A stretch of 62,964 bases of DNA, taken from positions 1 to 62,964 of the forward strand of contig NZ_LZIN01000014.1 in assembly GCF_001667375.1 (NCBI RefSeq), written 5' to 3'. Positions within the stretch are counted from its first letter, which is position 1, and every line of letters starts with the position of its first letter. Below are positions 28,734 through 38,735 of the stretch, piece by piece. Position numbers and translations under genes: made by a program. Source of the stretch: Mycolicibacter sinensis (GTDB lineage: Bacteria > Actinomycetota > Actinomycetes > Mycobacteriales > Mycobacteriaceae). A model generated the notes under the pieces. The model saw only the letters and a program-made list of their open reading frames with translations. It did not search any database and was not told the origin of the DNA.

Positions 28734-29330
28734 TCAGGCCTTGCGGGTGACGATGTCGACGAACAGCCGGTGAATCCGGCGGTCGCCGGTCACCTCGGGG
28801 TGAAACGACGTGGCCAGCACCGCGCCGTGGCGCACCGCCACGGGGTGTCCGGCGGCCTCCGCCAGTACCTGAACCCCGGGTCCGACCCGCTCCACCCAGG
28901 GCGCCCGGATGAATACCGCATGCACCGGATCGTCCAGGCCGGCGAACGCCACGTCGCCCTCGAAGGAGTCGACCTGCCGGCCGAAAGCGTTGCGCCGCAC
29001 CGTCATATCGACTCCGCCCAGCGGGATTGCGGCGCGTCCCTCGGCGCCGGCGTCGACGATTTCGGTCGCCAGCAGAATCATTCCCGCGCACGACCCGTAG
29101 GCCGGCATGCCGTCGGCCAGCCGGGCCCGCAGCGGATCGGTCAACTCCAGCTCGCGTAGCAGATGACTCATCGTGGTCGACTCGCCACCGGGAATCAGCA
29201 GGGCGTCGACGGCGTCGAGTTCCGGGCGTCGGCGTACCGGCACCGGGTCGGCGCCGACGGCCCGCAGTGCCCCGAGGTGCTCGCGGACATCGCCCTGCAA
29301 GGCGAGCACTCCGATGCGCGGGCTGCTCAC
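28734..29330 (-). CDS. pdxT: Pyridoxal 5'-phosphate synthase glutaminase subunit PdxT
   Basis: Supplies ammonia from glutamine to PdxS in the DXP-independent route to vitamin B6. It has 198 residues of class I amidotransferase: PGGESTT at 47-53, nucleophile Cys81 in YGSCAGM, and the His-Glu pair in SFHPEVTGD near the C-terminus. The start overlaps the thioesterase gene tesB2 by 4 bp, and pdxS lies one gene upstream, so both PLP synthase subunits are in one operon. Confidence 0.96.
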   Translation of the reverse strand: MSSPRIGVLALQGDVREHLGALRAVGADPVPVRRRPELDAVDALLIPGGESTTMSHLLRELELTDPLRARLADGMPAYGSCAGMILLATEIVDAGAEGRAAIPLGGVDMTVRRNAFGRQVDSFEGDVAFAGLDDPVHAVFIRAPWVERVGPGVQVLAEAAGHPVAVRHGAVLATSFHPEVTGDRRIHRLFVDIVTRKA

Positions 29331-30172
29331 TGGCCGGTCGGGTGGTACCCGGACGGGTAGCGGGTCAGCCCCTCCTGCATGACGGCGGCCACCATGTCGC
29401 CGGATCGGTTGTAGATCTTGCCCTGGGTCAGCGCCCGGCCGGCCCCCGCCGACGGCGACGACTGGTCATAGAGCAGCCATTCGTCGGCCCGGAAGGGGCG
29501 CATGAACCACATCGCATGGTCGAGCGAGGCCACCTGCAGCAGATCGCGTTCGGTGGGGTGAATCGACCAGGAGGTGCCCAGCAGGGTCAGGTCGCTCATG
29601 TAGGCCAGCGCGCAGATGTGCAGCACCGGGTCGTCGGGCAACCGGTCACGGTGCCGGAACCAGACCTGCTGCTCGGCCACCTTGCCCGGAATGTGCGGCA
29701 AGGCCTCGCGCGGTACTTTGCGCAGGTCCCACTCGGCGAAGGCTTTGAAGCCCGCGTCGTCGAACGCTTTCATGCTGGCGATGTCGGGCAGGTCCTTGGG
29801 GTCGGGCGCGTCGGGCATCACATCCTGGTGCCCGATGCCGCGTTGCTCGGTCTGGAACGACGCCGACATGTTGAAGATGGTCTCGCCGTGCTGCACCGCG
29901 TTGACCCGCCGGGTACAGAACGAACCGCCGTCGCGCACCCGCTCGACGGTGAACACCGTGGGCGCCCGGGCATCTCCGGGCCGCAGGAAGTAACCGTGCA
30001 GCGAGTGGACCCGGAAGCGCGGGTCCACGGTGCGCACCGCCGACACCAGTGCCTGACCGGCGACGTGCCCGCCGAAGGTGCGCTGATGGTCAGCGGAGAG
30101 CGGGCTGAACACGCTGCCGCGGTAGATGTTGACCTCGAGTTGTTCGAGATCGAGGATCTCTTCGATCGCCAC
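29327..30172 (-). CDS. tesB2: Acyl-CoA thioesterase II
   Basis: Double-hotdog thioesterase that hydrolyses acyl-CoA to free acid and CoA. It has 281 residues. [18 protein letters not shown] in the first hotdog and [20 protein letters not shown] in the second are family signatures, as is the C-terminal [11 protein letters not shown]. It sits between pdxS (9 bp upstream) and pdxT (4-bp overlap), an arrangement shared with M. tuberculosis Rv2604c-Rv2606c. There is no evident metabolic link to vitamin B6. Confidence 0.93.
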   Translation of the reverse strand: MAIEEILDLEQLEVNIYRGSVFSPLSADHQRTFGGHVAGQALVSAVRTVDPRFRVHSLHGYFLRPGDARAPTVFTVERVRDGGSFCTRRVNAVQHGETIFNMSASFQTEQRGIGHQDVMPDAPDPKDLPDIASMKAFDDAGFKAFAEWDLRKVPREALPHIPGKVAEQQVWFRHRDRLPDDPVLHICALAYMSDLTLLGTSWSIHPTERDLLQVASLDHAMWFMRPFRADEWLLYDQSSPSAGAGRALTQGKIYNRSGDMVAAVMQEGLTRYPSGYHPTGQ

Positions 30173-30181
30173 GGAGATTGT

Positions 30182-31102
30182 CTACCAGCCGCGCTCGGCC
30201 AGCCGGTGCGGCTGCGCGATGTCCTCCACGTTGATGCCGACCATCGCCTCGCCCAGCCCGCGCGACACCCGGGCCAGCACGGCGGGGTCGTCGTAGAAGG
30301 TGGTGGCCTTGACGATGGCTGCTGCGCGCGCCGCCGGATCACCGGACTTGAAGATGCCGGAGCCGACGAACACGCCCTCGGCGCCGAGCTGCATCATCAT
30401 CGCCGCGTCGGCGGGCGTGGCGATGCCCCCGGCAGTGAACAGCGTCACTGGAAGTTTCCCGGCCTTGGCGACTTCGGCGACCAGTTCGTAGGGCGCCTGC
30501 AGTTCCTTTGCCGCGACGAACAATTCGTCTTGCGACAGCGACGTGAGCCGGCGGATCTCGCCGCCAATGGCACGCATATGGGTGGTGGCGTTGGAGACAT
30601 CCCCGGTTCCCGCCTCACCTTTGGAGCGGATCATGGCCGCACCCTCGGTGATGCGGCGCAGCGCCTCGCCCAGGTTGGTCGCCCCGCACACGAACGGCAC
30701 GGTGTACTGCCACTTGTCGATGTGGTGGGCGTAGTCGGCAGGGGTGAGCACCTCCGACTCGTCGATGTAGTCCACCCCCAGGCTCTGCAGGATCTGCGCT
30801 TCGACGAAGTGCCCGATGCGCACCTTGGCCATCACCGGGATGGTGACCGCGGCGATGATGCTCTCGATCATGTCCGGGTCGCTCATCCGCGACACCCCGC
30901 CCTGGGCGCGGATGTCGGCGGGCACCCGCTCCAGCGCCATCACCGCGACGGCGCCGGCCCCCTCGGCGATGCGGGCCTGCTCCGGGGTGACGACGTCCAT
31001 GATGACGCCGCCCTTGAGCATCTCGGCCATGCCGCGCTTGACCCGCGCCGTCCCGGTCTGCCCACCGGCTGCCGCCGAGCCGTTCTGCGCCGCGCTGTCC
31101 AC
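30182..31102 (-). CDS. pdxS: Pyridoxal 5'-phosphate synthase subunit PdxS
   Basis: TIM-barrel synthase that builds PLP from ribose 5-phosphate, glyceraldehyde 3-phosphate and ammonia from PdxT. It has 306 residues. Active-site segments are [21 protein letters not shown], the Schiff-base Lys in [11 protein letters not shown] and [19 protein letters not shown]. It forms a 12-mer that binds 12 PdxT in known systems. It is first of the pdxS-tesB2-pdxT operon; the 110-bp gap upstream should contain the promoter. Confidence 0.97.
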   Translation of the reverse strand: MDSAAQNGSAAAGGQTGTARVKRGMAEMLKGGVIMDVVTPEQARIAEGAGAVAVMALERVPADIRAQGGVSRMSDPDMIESIIAAVTIPVMAKVRIGHFVEAQILQSLGVDYIDESEVLTPADYAHHIDKWQYTVPFVCGATNLGEALRRITEGAAMIRSKGEAGTGDVSNATTHMRAIGGEIRRLTSLSQDELFVAAKELQAPYELVAEVAKAGKLPVTLFTAGGIATPADAAMMMQLGAEGVFVGSGIFKSGDPAARAAAIVKATTFYDDPAVLARVSRGLGEAMVGINVEDIAQPHRLAERGW

Positions 31103-31212
31103 TGAATACTTCTCCTCGCTCGTGATATCCGATCAAGTGTAGTGGGCGCCCGCCAGCCGATTTTTGCCCTCGCTGGTCCAGCGGCGCGACAACGGGGCTC
31201 ACCGGCGAAAGA

Positions 31213-32235
31213 TCACATCGTCAAGACCATGCGGTAGCGGGCCCGGCCGTCCTCCATGGCGGCGTACGCCTCGGCCGCCTGGGCCAGCGGCCGTTCTTCG
31301 ATACGGGCCCGAACACCCGACAGCACCGCGAAGGCCATGGTCTCCTCGACGTCGCGCGCGGTGCCCGACGGGTGACCGACGACGCTGAGCCCCGGCCCGA
31401 TCAACTGCACCGGGGCGATCGGGAGCGGTTCGGCGCTGACCCCGATGATGACGAGCTCCCCGCGCGGCTGCAGCCCGCCGAGGGTGGCGGCCATCGCCGG
31501 CGAGTTGGCCGCGGTGGCCAGCACCACCGCCGCGCCCCCGAGCGTCTGCATCGCCTGGCTGACATCCCCGGCGGTCGAGTCGATGTAGTGCTGGGCGCCG
31601 AGATCCCGAGCGTCCTCGGCCCGGGCGGCTCCGCGCGCGATCGCGATCGTCTCGAATCCCATCGCGGCGGCGAACTGCACGCCCAGGTGGCCCAGACCGC
31701 CCAGACCCAGCACCGCGACCCGGTCCCCCGGCTGCGCCTGGGTCGACCGCAGCGCGTGATACGTGGTCACCCCGGCACACCCCATCGGGGCCGCCTCGGC
31801 GAAAGACAGCTCATCGGGGATCCGCGCAAGTGCGTTGGCCGGGACAGTCACCGATTCGGCGTAGCCGCCGGGGTAGTGCCAGCTGGGCACCTGCACGTTG
31901 GCGCAATGGATGAAATCGCCTTTGCGACAAGGGATGCAGCGGTTGCAGTGACCGCCGAACCAGCCCACCGCGACCCGGTCACCCACCTCCCAGCCCGCCA
32001 CGCCCGCACCGACTTCGGCGATAGTGCCGGCGATTTCGTGCCCGAGGGTCACCGGCCACGTCATCCCCGGGAAGCCCCCGTTGACGAAGGCGTGATCGGT
32101 ACCGCAGACACCGCAGGCAGCGACGGCGATCCGGACCTGATCGGGCCCGGGTTCGGGAGTCTCGACGTCGACCAGGGTCAGTGCCGCGCCGACGGACGGT
32201 ACCTGAACGGCGCGATGGGATGCCTCGGGATTCAC
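31213..32235 (-). CDS. Zinc-dependent alcohol dehydrogenase
   Basis: Medium-chain dehydrogenase of 340 residues, probably NAD-dependent. The catalytic zinc Cys lies in ACGVCGTDH, the structural-zinc Cys set in CNRCIPCRKGDFIHC, the GHEIAG His-Glu pair follows the first Cys, and the Rossmann motif is GLGGLGHLG. It most resembles AdhA/AdhP-type enzymes acting on primary alcohols, but the substrate is not decided by sequence. It starts 31 bp past the Nudix gene and may be the last member of that operon. Confidence 0.88.
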   Translation of the reverse strand: MNPEASHRAVQVPSVGAALTLVDVETPEPGPDQVRIAVAACGVCGTDHAFVNGGFPGMTWPVTLGHEIAGTIAEVGAGVAGWEVGDRVAVGWFGGHCNRCIPCRKGDFIHCANVQVPSWHYPGGYAESVTVPANALARIPDELSFAEAAPMGCAGVTTYHALRSTQAQPGDRVAVLGLGGLGHLGVQFAAAMGFETIAIARGAARAEDARDLGAQHYIDSTAGDVSQAMQTLGGAAVVLATAANSPAMAATLGGLQPRGELVIIGVSAEPLPIAPVQLIGPGLSVVGHPSGTARDVEETMAFAVLSGVRARIEERPLAQAAEAYAAMEDGRARYRMVLTM

Positions 32236-32266
32236 CTGTCCAGGCTAAGTGGTTGACCAGCTGCGG

Positions 32267-33313
32267 TCAGGTGATCCGGCGGACGACCGGAGCCGAGTCG
32301 GCAGCGTCGGCCAGCCGGCCCGCCTCGGCGAGCCGCTCGCCCAGCTGCAGCGGATAGACCTTCTCGCCCGCAGCGGCCAACTCGGCGATCGCCGCGGCGT
32401 CGCACCAGCGGTGGCCTTGCAGGTAGCGCTGCTCCAGCCCAGTCCGAGCGGCCGCGGACGGCTCGAACCGGCCGGTGCGGTAGGTGAAGAAGAACTCCTG
32501 GCTGTCGAGCCGTTCGCCGTTGAACTCGAAGACCGCGTCGCGGCGCCAGATCGGTCCGACCAGCTCGCCGGGGTCGACCTTCAGACCGGTCTCCTCGGCC
32601 AGTTCGCGGGCCGCCGCCTCGGCCAGCGGCTCATCGGGCAACACCTGCCCGCCGATGGTGAACCACCAGCGCGGCGCCGGGTTTGCGTCGTCATCCGGCA
32701 GGGCCGGGTCGCGGCCGCGCAGCAGCAGCACCGCCCCCGTCTCGTCGAGCAGCACCACCCGCGCCGAAACCCGCGGATCCAGCACGCCCTGAACGCCGTT
32801 CCCCTGCATGCCCGCTCGTTCGAGGATCTCGAAATATGTTGGCATCGGCGCGGTTCCGCCCAGATGCAAGGCCCGCACCAGCGGCCGCTCACGCAGTGCC
32901 ACCGTGTCGCGGACCGCGTCGTTGTGGAACCGGCGGGCCAGCAGCACCCGGGCTTCGGCGTCGGCCAGCTCGGCCACCATCGCCGGCGGCAACGAGGCGG
33001 GTTCGACCATCGCCAGTTCGGCCGACAACGCGTTCTCCGCGGTCTCGCGAGCGTCTCGCGTGGACCGCTCGGCGACATCGGCCAGGGCCGCCAGCCGGCG
33101 CCCGGCCACCGCGCCGCCGTAGGCCTCGATCGCGACGGCCCGGGCCACCACCGCACGGCGCGCCAGCGCCCCGTCCAGCGCCTGCCAGGACAGCTCGCAG
33201 CGCACGTGCAGCCGGTTTAGCCGGTTGGCGGTCTGATACGCCCAGCCCACCGCGGCGGCCAGCACTGCCACGGCAATCAGCACCAGCACGGTGCCGGCGA
33301 TCGTCGGACCCAT
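32267..33313 (-). CDS. Membrane-anchored Nudix hydrolase (Rv2609c-like)
   Basis: Protein of 348 residues with an N-terminal membrane helix (about 5-25, GTVLVLIAVAVLAAAVGWAY), a helical middle region and a C-terminal Nudix domain. The Nudix box is complete: G-x5-E-x7-RELAEETGL. It should cleave a nucleoside diphosphate linked to some other group, but the substrate is unknown. Its start overlaps the pimA stop by one base, placing it in the PIM operon and suggesting a housekeeping role in nucleotide-sugar or phospholipid-linked chemistry. Confidence 0.87.
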   Translation of the reverse strand: MGPTIAGTVLVLIAVAVLAAAVGWAYQTANRLNRLHVRCELSWQALDGALARRAVVARAVAIEAYGGAVAGRRLAALADVAERSTRDARETAENALSAELAMVEPASLPPAMVAELADAEARVLLARRFHNDAVRDTVALRERPLVRALHLGGTAPMPTYFEILERAGMQGNGVQGVLDPRVSARVVLLDETGAVLLLRGRDPALPDDDANPAPRWWFTIGGQVLPDEPLAEAAARELAEETGLKVDPGELVGPIWRRDAVFEFNGERLDSQEFFFTYRTGRFEPSAAARTGLEQRYLQGHRWCDAAAIAELAAAGEKVYPLQLGERLAEAGRLADAADSAPVVRRIT

Positions 33314-34437
33314 CAGTCGCCCACCGAGACCTTGCGGCCGGCGCCGGCGACCGTCTCGTAGACCCGGATGATCTGTTCGGCCACCACCGACCAGTCGAAG
33401 CGGCGTACCGCCTCGCGGCCCGCCGCCACATAGGACGCCCGCAGCGCGTCGTCCTCGAGCACCTCGATCAGGGCGGCGGCCAGGGCCTCGTGGTCATCGA
33501 CGGGCACCAGCCGGCCCGCCTGCCCGTCGCGCAGCACCCGGCGGAACGCGTCCAGGTCACTGGCGACCACCGCGGCCCCGGCGGCCATCGCCTCGGCGAG
33601 CACGATGCCGAAGCTCTCACCGCCGGTGTTCGGTGCACAGTACACGTCGGCGCTGCGCAGCGCCGACGCCTTCTCGGCATCGTCGACTTGCCCCAGGAAT
33701 CGCAGATGCCCGGCCAATACGCCTGCGTCGCTGCGCAATTCCGCTTCATCACCCCTGCCGACGATCAATACCTCCACGTCGGCGAACCTCTCGACCAGCG
33801 CCGGCAGCGCACCCAGCAGCACGGCCATCCCCTTGCGGGGTTCGTCGTAGCGGCCCAGAAACAACACCGTGCGGCCGGGGCGCGGGTAGCCGGGCAACGG
33901 CTCCGCCGTGGCGAACGCGGCCACCTCGACCCCATTGGGGATCTCCACCGCGTCGGATCCCAGCGCCTCCATCTGCCAGCGCCGGGCCAGATCCGACACC
34001 GCGATGCGGCCGATGATCTTTTCGTGCATCGGCCGCAGCAAGCTCTGGGCCACACTCAGCGTCAACGATTTGGTCGTCGAGGTGTGAAAGGTGGCCACGA
34101 TCGGGCCCTCGGCCACATTCAGGGCCAGCATCGACAGGCTGGGAGCGTTCGGCTCGTGCAGATGCAGCACGTCGAAATCCCCTTGCATGAGCCATTTCTT
34201 GACCTTGCGGTGCGCGGCCGGGCTGAACTGCAGCCGGGCCACCGACCCGTTGTAGGGGATCCCGAGGGCCTTGCCGGCGGAGACGACGTAGTCGGGCAAC
34301 TCCACGTGCGGCGAGGCCGGTGCCAGCACACTGACCTCATGCCCACGGGCGCGCAGCACCTCGGCTAACTGCAGCACGTGAGCCTGCACCCCGCCCGGCA
34401 CGTCGAACGAGTAGGGGCAGACCATGCCGATCCGCAT
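33313..34437 (-). CDS. pimA: Phosphatidylinositol alpha-mannosyltransferase PimA
   Basis: Adds the first mannose from GDP-mannose to phosphatidylinositol at the cytoplasmic face, the committing step of PIM, LM and LAM synthesis. It is a GT-B (GT4) enzyme of 374 residues: CPYSFDVPGGVQAHVLQL at the N-terminus, then the second Rossmann domain with VLFLGRYDEPRKGM and the donor-binding ESFGIVLAEAMAAG. The ATG at 34437 shares a base with the patA stop; a longer start is unlikely. It is followed directly by the Nudix gene. Confidence 0.96.
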   Translation of the reverse strand: MRIGMVCPYSFDVPGGVQAHVLQLAEVLRARGHEVSVLAPASPHVELPDYVVSAGKALGIPYNGSVARLQFSPAAHRKVKKWLMQGDFDVLHLHEPNAPSLSMLALNVAEGPIVATFHTSTTKSLTLSVAQSLLRPMHEKIIGRIAVSDLARRWQMEALGSDAVEIPNGVEVAAFATAEPLPGYPRPGRTVLFLGRYDEPRKGMAVLLGALPALVERFADVEVLIVGRGDEAELRSDAGVLAGHLRFLGQVDDAEKASALRSADVYCAPNTGGESFGIVLAEAMAAGAAVVASDLDAFRRVLRDGQAGRLVPVDDHEALAAALIEVLEDDALRASYVAAGREAVRRFDWSVVAEQIIRVYETVAGAGRKVSVGD

Positions 34438-35381
34438 CAGCTCTCCCCCAGCCGCGCCCGTCGAGACGCGGGAAGGTCGGCGACCCATTGCGGCTGCATC
34501 ATGTGCCAGTCTTCCGGATAGGCGGCGATGCCCTCGGTGAACGTGTCGGCCATCGCCTGGGTGATCACCTCGACATCACCGCCGGCGCAGTCCAGCGGCG
34601 GGTGAATCCGGACACCCCAGCCGGCGCCGTCGAACCAGCAGTGCGCCGGCAGCAGTGCCGCACCGGTTTCGATCGCGAGTCTGGCCGGGCCGGCCGGCAT
34701 CCGGGTGGATTCGCCGAAGAAGTCGACCGCGACCCCGCTTCGGGTCAGGTCGCGGTCGGCCATCAGGCAGACCAGCCCGTTGGCCCTCAGTCGCTCGGCC
34801 AGCACCTCGAACGGGGGGCGTTCGCCGCCGGACAGCGGCAGCACCTCGAAGCCCAGACTCTCCCGGAATTCGACGAAGCGCCGGTACAGCGATTCGGGTT
34901 TGAGCCGCTCGGCGACGGTGGTGAACCCGCCGTGGGTCTGAGCCAGCCAGACGCCGGCCATGTCCCAGTTGCCGCTGTGCGGCAACGCCAGCACGGCCCC
35001 GCGCCCGGCAGCCAGCGCCGCGACGACGTTGTCTTTTCCGCGCACCGAATCGTGCAACTGTGCTGCCAGCGCCGCATGGTCCATGGTGGGTAGCCGAAAT
35101 GCCTCGCGCCAGTACCGGGCGTACGACGCCAGCGAGGCCCGCATCAGCGGCGAGGGCACCTCGGCGGGCGCCACCCCCAGCACCCGGGCCAGGTTCTTGC
35201 GCAGCTGCTCGGGTCCCCCGCCGCGGGCCGCGACCAACGCACCGGCGTCGAACGCGTTGCGCGCGACGAACTCCGGCATCGCCCGCACCATCATCCAGCC
35301 GGCAGCGAACCCGGCGTCGGTGGCCCAGGCGTCGAGCCGGCTGAGCCCGGGAACTCGCAGACCGCTGGGGAGGAAAGTCAC
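34437..35381 (-). CDS. patA: PIM acyltransferase PatA (Rv2611c-like)
   Basis: Transfers a palmitoyl group to the mannose of PIM. It has 314 residues of the lysophospholipid acyltransferase (HtrB-like) family, with the catalytic HX4D motif LPHSGNWD at 133-140 and the FTTVAERLKPESLY and LSGGERPPFEVLAERL segments of mycobacterial PatA. The GTG at 35381 overlaps the pgsA1 stop by 4 bp; upstream in-frame sequence is antisense-like and not part of the gene. It lies in the order pgsA1-patA-pimA. Confidence 0.95.
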   Translation of the reverse strand: MTFLPSGLRVPGLSRLDAWATDAGFAAGWMMVRAMPEFVARNAFDAGALVAARGGGPEQLRKNLARVLGVAPAEVPSPLMRASLASYARYWREAFRLPTMDHAALAAQLHDSVRGKDNVVAALAAGRGAVLALPHSGNWDMAGVWLAQTHGGFTTVAERLKPESLYRRFVEFRESLGFEVLPLSGGERPPFEVLAERLRANGLVCLMADRDLTRSGVAVDFFGESTRMPAGPARLAIETGAALLPAHCWFDGAGWGVRIHPPLDCAGGDVEVITQAMADTFTEGIAAYPEDWHMMQPQWVADLPASRRARLGES

Positions 35382-36040
35382 GATCCGGCGGTTTCCTCGC
35401 CGTCGGCGTCCGGCAGCGGTTCCACCGCGCCCGGCGAGGTGCGCACGGTGTGCAGCCGCTGGGCGCAGGTGATCAGGCTGGCAACCGCCAACAGCCACAT
35501 CGCCACGTGCAGCGCCCACGGCAGCGGGTACACCGGCAGATCGGACAGTCCCGCGCCCACCAGCACAATGATCAGCCGTTCCGGGCGTTCGATGTAACCG
35601 CCGTCGCCGCGCAGGCCGCTGGCTTCGGCGCGGGCCTTGATGTAGGAGATCACCTGCGAGGTGACCAGGCAGATCAACGTCGCGACCACCAGCGGGGCGC
35701 TGTCCAGGCCGAACGCCGCCCACCATGCCAGCCCGCAGAACACCGCTCCGTCACTGATCCGGTCGCAGGTCGCGTCCAGTACCGCGCCGAACGCACTACC
35801 GCCGCCGCTTTCGCGCGCCATCGCCCCGTCGAGCATGTCGAAGTGCACGAAGAACCAGACCACCAGCGTGCCGGCGAACAGCTGACCGGTCGGGAACAGC
35901 GTCAGCGCCGCCAGCACCGCACCGGCGGTGCCCAGGATCGTGACGATGTCGGCGGTGAGCCCGGCGCGCAGGAAGGCCCGGGCCACCGGGGTGGTAATAC
36001 CGGCGAACGTCGCCCGGGACAGGAAAGGCAGTCTGCTCAT
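35378..36040 (-). CDS. pgsA1: Phosphatidylinositol phosphate synthase PgsA1
   Basis: Membrane CDP-alcohol phosphotransferase that makes PI phosphate from CDP-diacylglycerol and inositol 1-phosphate, the precursor of PI and PIMs. It has 220 residues and about six membrane helices. The catalytic motif DxxDGxxAR-x8-GxxxDxxxD is intact (DMLDGAMAR ... GAVLDATCD, about 69-94). The ATG at 36040 overlaps the stop of the HIT gene by 4 bp. Confidence 0.96.
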   Translation of the reverse strand: MSRLPFLSRATFAGITTPVARAFLRAGLTADIVTILGTAGAVLAALTLFPTGQLFAGTLVVWFFVHFDMLDGAMARESGGGSAFGAVLDATCDRISDGAVFCGLAWWAAFGLDSAPLVVATLICLVTSQVISYIKARAEASGLRGDGGYIERPERLIIVLVGAGLSDLPVYPLPWALHVAMWLLAVASLITCAQRLHTVRTSPGAVEPLPDADGEETAGS

Positions 36041-36609
36041 TGCTGTTTCGCCCACTCGTCGGCGAGCAGCCGGCGAGTGTCGCGCAGCAATTGCGGGATC
36101 ACTTTGGAGCCACCGACGATCGTGATGAAGTTCGCGTCGCCGCCCCAGCGCGGCACGACGTGCACGTGCAGATGCTCGGCCAGCGACCCGCCGGCCGACT
36201 CGCCCAGGTTCAGCCCGACGTTGAACCCGTGCGGGCGCGACACCGCCTTGATCACCCTGATGGCTTTTTGAATAAACGTCATCAGCTCGGCACCCTCGGG
36301 TTCGGTGAGGTCCTCGAACTCCGAGAACCGCCGGTAGGGCACCACCATCAGGTGGCCGGGGTTGTAGGGGTAGAGGTTGAGCACGGCGTAGACGTATTCA
36401 CCGCGCGCCACCACCAGTCCGTCTTCGTCGGACATCGCGGGGATGTCGGTGAACGGCCTGGTGGATCGCGCCGAGCCCGCTGCGGTGCGCTTGAGGGGCG
36501 CCTCGGCCAGGTAGGTCATGCGATAGGGCGTCCACAGCCGCTCCAGCCGGTCGGCTTCACCGACGCCGGTATCGACGATTGCCTGCTCGCCACCCTCGTC
36601 GCCGGTCAC
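36037..36609 (-). CDS. HIT-family diadenosine tetraphosphate phosphorylase (Rv2613c-like)
   Basis: HIT protein of 190 residues with the histidine triad [10 protein letters not shown] (about 144-153). The M. tuberculosis homologue Rv2613c is known as an Ap4A phosphorylase that splits Ap4A into ADP and ATP; the N-terminus [11 protein letters not shown] and [15 protein letters not shown] match that group. It lies directly behind thrS with a 4-bp GTGA overlap. Synthetases make Ap4A as a by-product, so the pairing is meaningful. Confidence 0.93.
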   Translation of the reverse strand: MTGDEGGEQAIVDTGVGEADRLERLWTPYRMTYLAEAPLKRTAAGSARSTRPFTDIPAMSDEDGLVVARGEYVYAVLNLYPYNPGHLMVVPYRRFSEFEDLTEPEGAELMTFIQKAIRVIKAVSRPHGFNVGLNLGESAGGSLAEHLHVHVVPRWGGDANFITIVGGSKVIPQLLRDTRRLLADEWAKQQ

Positions 36610-38651
36610 TGGGTGCCGCCTACCTTCAGCGCATGCGCGGTCGGCACGGTGTTGTCGCGGGCGGTGATCCAGCCGGCGATCGCGGCGACCGCCTCGTCGC
36701 GCGGCACGCCGTTGATCTGGGTGCGGTCGGCGAACCGGAAGCTGACCGCGCCGGCGTCGACGTCGCGGTCGCCGGCCAGCAGCATGAACGGCACCTTGGC
36801 ATTGGTGTGGTTGACGATCTTCTTGGGCATCCGGTCGTCACTGGCGTCCACCTCGACCCGCACCCCGCGGCTGCGGAGTTGGGCGGCAACCTCTTCCAGG
36901 TAGTCCACGTGCTGGTCGGCGACCGGGATGCCGACCACCTGCACCGGCGCCAGCCAGGCCGGGAACGCCCCGGCGTAGTGCTCGGTCAACACCCCGAAGA
37001 AACGCTCGATCGAGCCGAACAGCGCCCGATGGATGAGCACCGGGCGCTGCCGGGTGCCGTCGGCCGCGGTGTACTCCAGCTCGAAACGGTCGGGCATGTT
37101 GAAGTCGAGCTGAATGGTCGACATCTGCCAGCTGCGGCCCAGCGCATCTTTGACCTGCACCGAGATCTTCGGCCCGTAGAACGCCGCACCGCCCGGGTCG
37201 GGCACCAGGGTCAGCCCGGACGCCTCAGCGACCTCGCGCAGCGTCTCGGTGGCCTCCTCCCACACCTCGTCGGAGCCCACGTACTTCTCCGGGTCCTTGG
37301 AGGACAGCTCCAGGTAGTAGTCGTCCAGGCCGTAGTCGGCGAGCAGGTCGAGCACGAAGCGCAGTAGCGAGGCCAGCTCGTCGCGCATGGTCTCCCGGGT
37401 GCAATAGATGTGCGCGTCGTCCTGGGTCATGCCGCGGACCCGGGTCAGGCCGTGCACCACCCCGGAGCGTTCATAGCGGTACACACTGCCGAACTCGAAG
37501 AGCCGCAACGGAAGTTCCCGGTATGAGCGCCCGCGCGACCGAAAGATCAAATGGTGCATGGGGCAGTTCATCGGCTTGAGGTAGTAGTCCTGGCCGGGTT
37601 TGCGCAGCGACCCGTCCTCGGCGAACTCCGCGTCGATGTGCATCGGCGGGTACATGCCCTCGCGGTACCACTCCAGATGTCCGGAGGTCTCGTAGAGTTC
37701 GGACTTGGTGATGTGCGGGGTGTTGACGAACTGGTAGCCGGCCTCGATGTGCTTGCGCCGCGAGTAGTCCTCCAGCTCGCGGCGGATGATCCCGCCCTTG
37801 GGATGGAAAACCGGTAGGCCCGAACCGATCTCGTCGGGGAAGCTGAACAGGTCCAGTTCGACGCCGAGCTTGCGGTGGTCGCGACGCAGGGCTTCCTCGA
37901 TCAGTTCCAGGTGACGGTCCAATGCCTCCTGGGACTCCCACGCGGTGCCGTAGACCCGTTGCAGGCTGGCGTTGTTCTGGTCACCGCGCCAGTAGGCCGC
38001 CGAGGAGCGGGTGAGTTTGAACGCCGGGATGAACCGGGTGGTCGGGATGTGCGGGCCGCGACACAGGTCGCCCCAAACCCGTTCCCGGGTACGAGGATTC
38101 AGGTTATCGTAGGCGGTCAGCTCGTCGCCACCGACCTCCATGATGTCGCTGTCGCCGGACTTGTCGTCCACCAGTTCCAGCTTGTACGGCTCGGTCGCCA
38201 GCTCGGCGCGGGCGGCCTCTTGAGACTCATAGACCCGCCGGGAAAACAGCTGGCCGTCTTTGATGATGGCCCGCATCCGCTTCTCCAGCGCGGCCAGATC
38301 CTCCGGGGTGAAGGCCTCGGGCACGTCGAAGTCGTAGTAGAAGCCGTCGGTGATCGGCGGCCCGATGCCGAGTTTGGCGGCCGGGAACAGGTCTTGCACC
38401 GCCTGGGCCAGCACGTGCGCGCAGGAGTGCCGGATGACGCTGCGGCCGTCGTCGGTGTCGGCCGGTACCGGGGTCGCCTCGGCGTCGGCGTCGGGAATCC
38501 AGCTGAGGTCGCGCAGCGTGCCCTGCGCATCGCGCACCACCACGATCGCATCCGGCGCCCCGCGGCCGGGCAGGCCTGCCGCGCGCACCGCGTCGGCGGC
38601 GGTGGTGCCGGCAGGAACCCGGATCGGGGCGGGCTGTGCGGGCGCGCTCAT
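36606..38651 (-). CDS. thrS: Threonyl-tRNA synthetase
   Basis: Charges tRNA-Thr and edits mischarged Ser-tRNA. It has 681 residues: TGS domain (1-70), editing domain with [11 protein letters not shown] (HxxxH, about 90-100) and its downstream zinc site, class II catalytic core with [23 protein letters not shown] and [13 protein letters not shown], and the anticodon domain with [15 protein letters not shown]. The ATG at 38651 matches the family start [16 protein letters not shown]. It heads a chain of overlapping genes that ends at the Nudix gene. Confidence 0.97.
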   Translation of the reverse strand: MSAPAQPAPIRVPAGTTAADAVRAAGLPGRGAPDAIVVVRDAQGTLRDLSWIPDADAEATPVPADTDDGRSVIRHSCAHVLAQAVQDLFPAAKLGIGPPITDGFYYDFDVPEAFTPEDLAALEKRMRAIIKDGQLFSRRVYESQEAARAELATEPYKLELVDDKSGDSDIMEVGGDELTAYDNLNPRTRERVWGDLCRGPHIPTTRFIPAFKLTRSSAAYWRGDQNNASLQRVYGTAWESQEALDRHLELIEEALRRDHRKLGVELDLFSFPDEIGSGLPVFHPKGGIIRRELEDYSRRKHIEAGYQFVNTPHITKSELYETSGHLEWYREGMYPPMHIDAEFAEDGSLRKPGQDYYLKPMNCPMHHLIFRSRGRSYRELPLRLFEFGSVYRYERSGVVHGLTRVRGMTQDDAHIYCTRETMRDELASLLRFVLDLLADYGLDDYYLELSSKDPEKYVGSDEVWEEATETLREVAEASGLTLVPDPGGAAFYGPKISVQVKDALGRSWQMSTIQLDFNMPDRFELEYTAADGTRQRPVLIHRALFGSIERFFGVLTEHYAGAFPAWLAPVQVVGIPVADQHVDYLEEVAAQLRSRGVRVEVDASDDRMPKKIVNHTNAKVPFMLLAGDRDVDAGAVSFRFADRTQINGVPRDEAVAAIAGWITARDNTVPTAHALKVGGTQ

Positions 38652-38735
38652 GGCGTGGTCTCCAAGGGGATGCGAGGTGGTCGAAACGTCCGCGACCATG
38701 CTATCGGGGCTGCGGTGGCCCACCGCTGAGGGCAT

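Noticed and set aside
29027..31105. 692-codon plus-strand frame over pdxT, tesB2 and pdxS
   Set aside because: Antisense to three conserved genes; composition typical of shadow frames.
31171..31183. CGCTGG-T-CCAGCG as a terminator after the alcohol dehydrogenase gene
   Set aside because: Short stem with a one-base loop cannot close well, and the A/T run is on the wrong side for the minus-strand gene.
32683..34368. 561-codon plus-strand frame over the Nudix and pimA genes
   Set aside because: Antisense shadow with Pro/Arg-rich junk start and no motifs.
35382..35726. N-terminal extension of patA
   Set aside because: In-frame but antisense-like Arg/Gly-rich sequence inside pgsA1; GTG at 35381 gives the family length and overlaps the pgsA1 stop as in the rest of the operon.
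38652..38735. T-box or other riboswitch before thrS
   Set aside because: Only 84 bp are available and no T-box sequence or specifier structure is visible.
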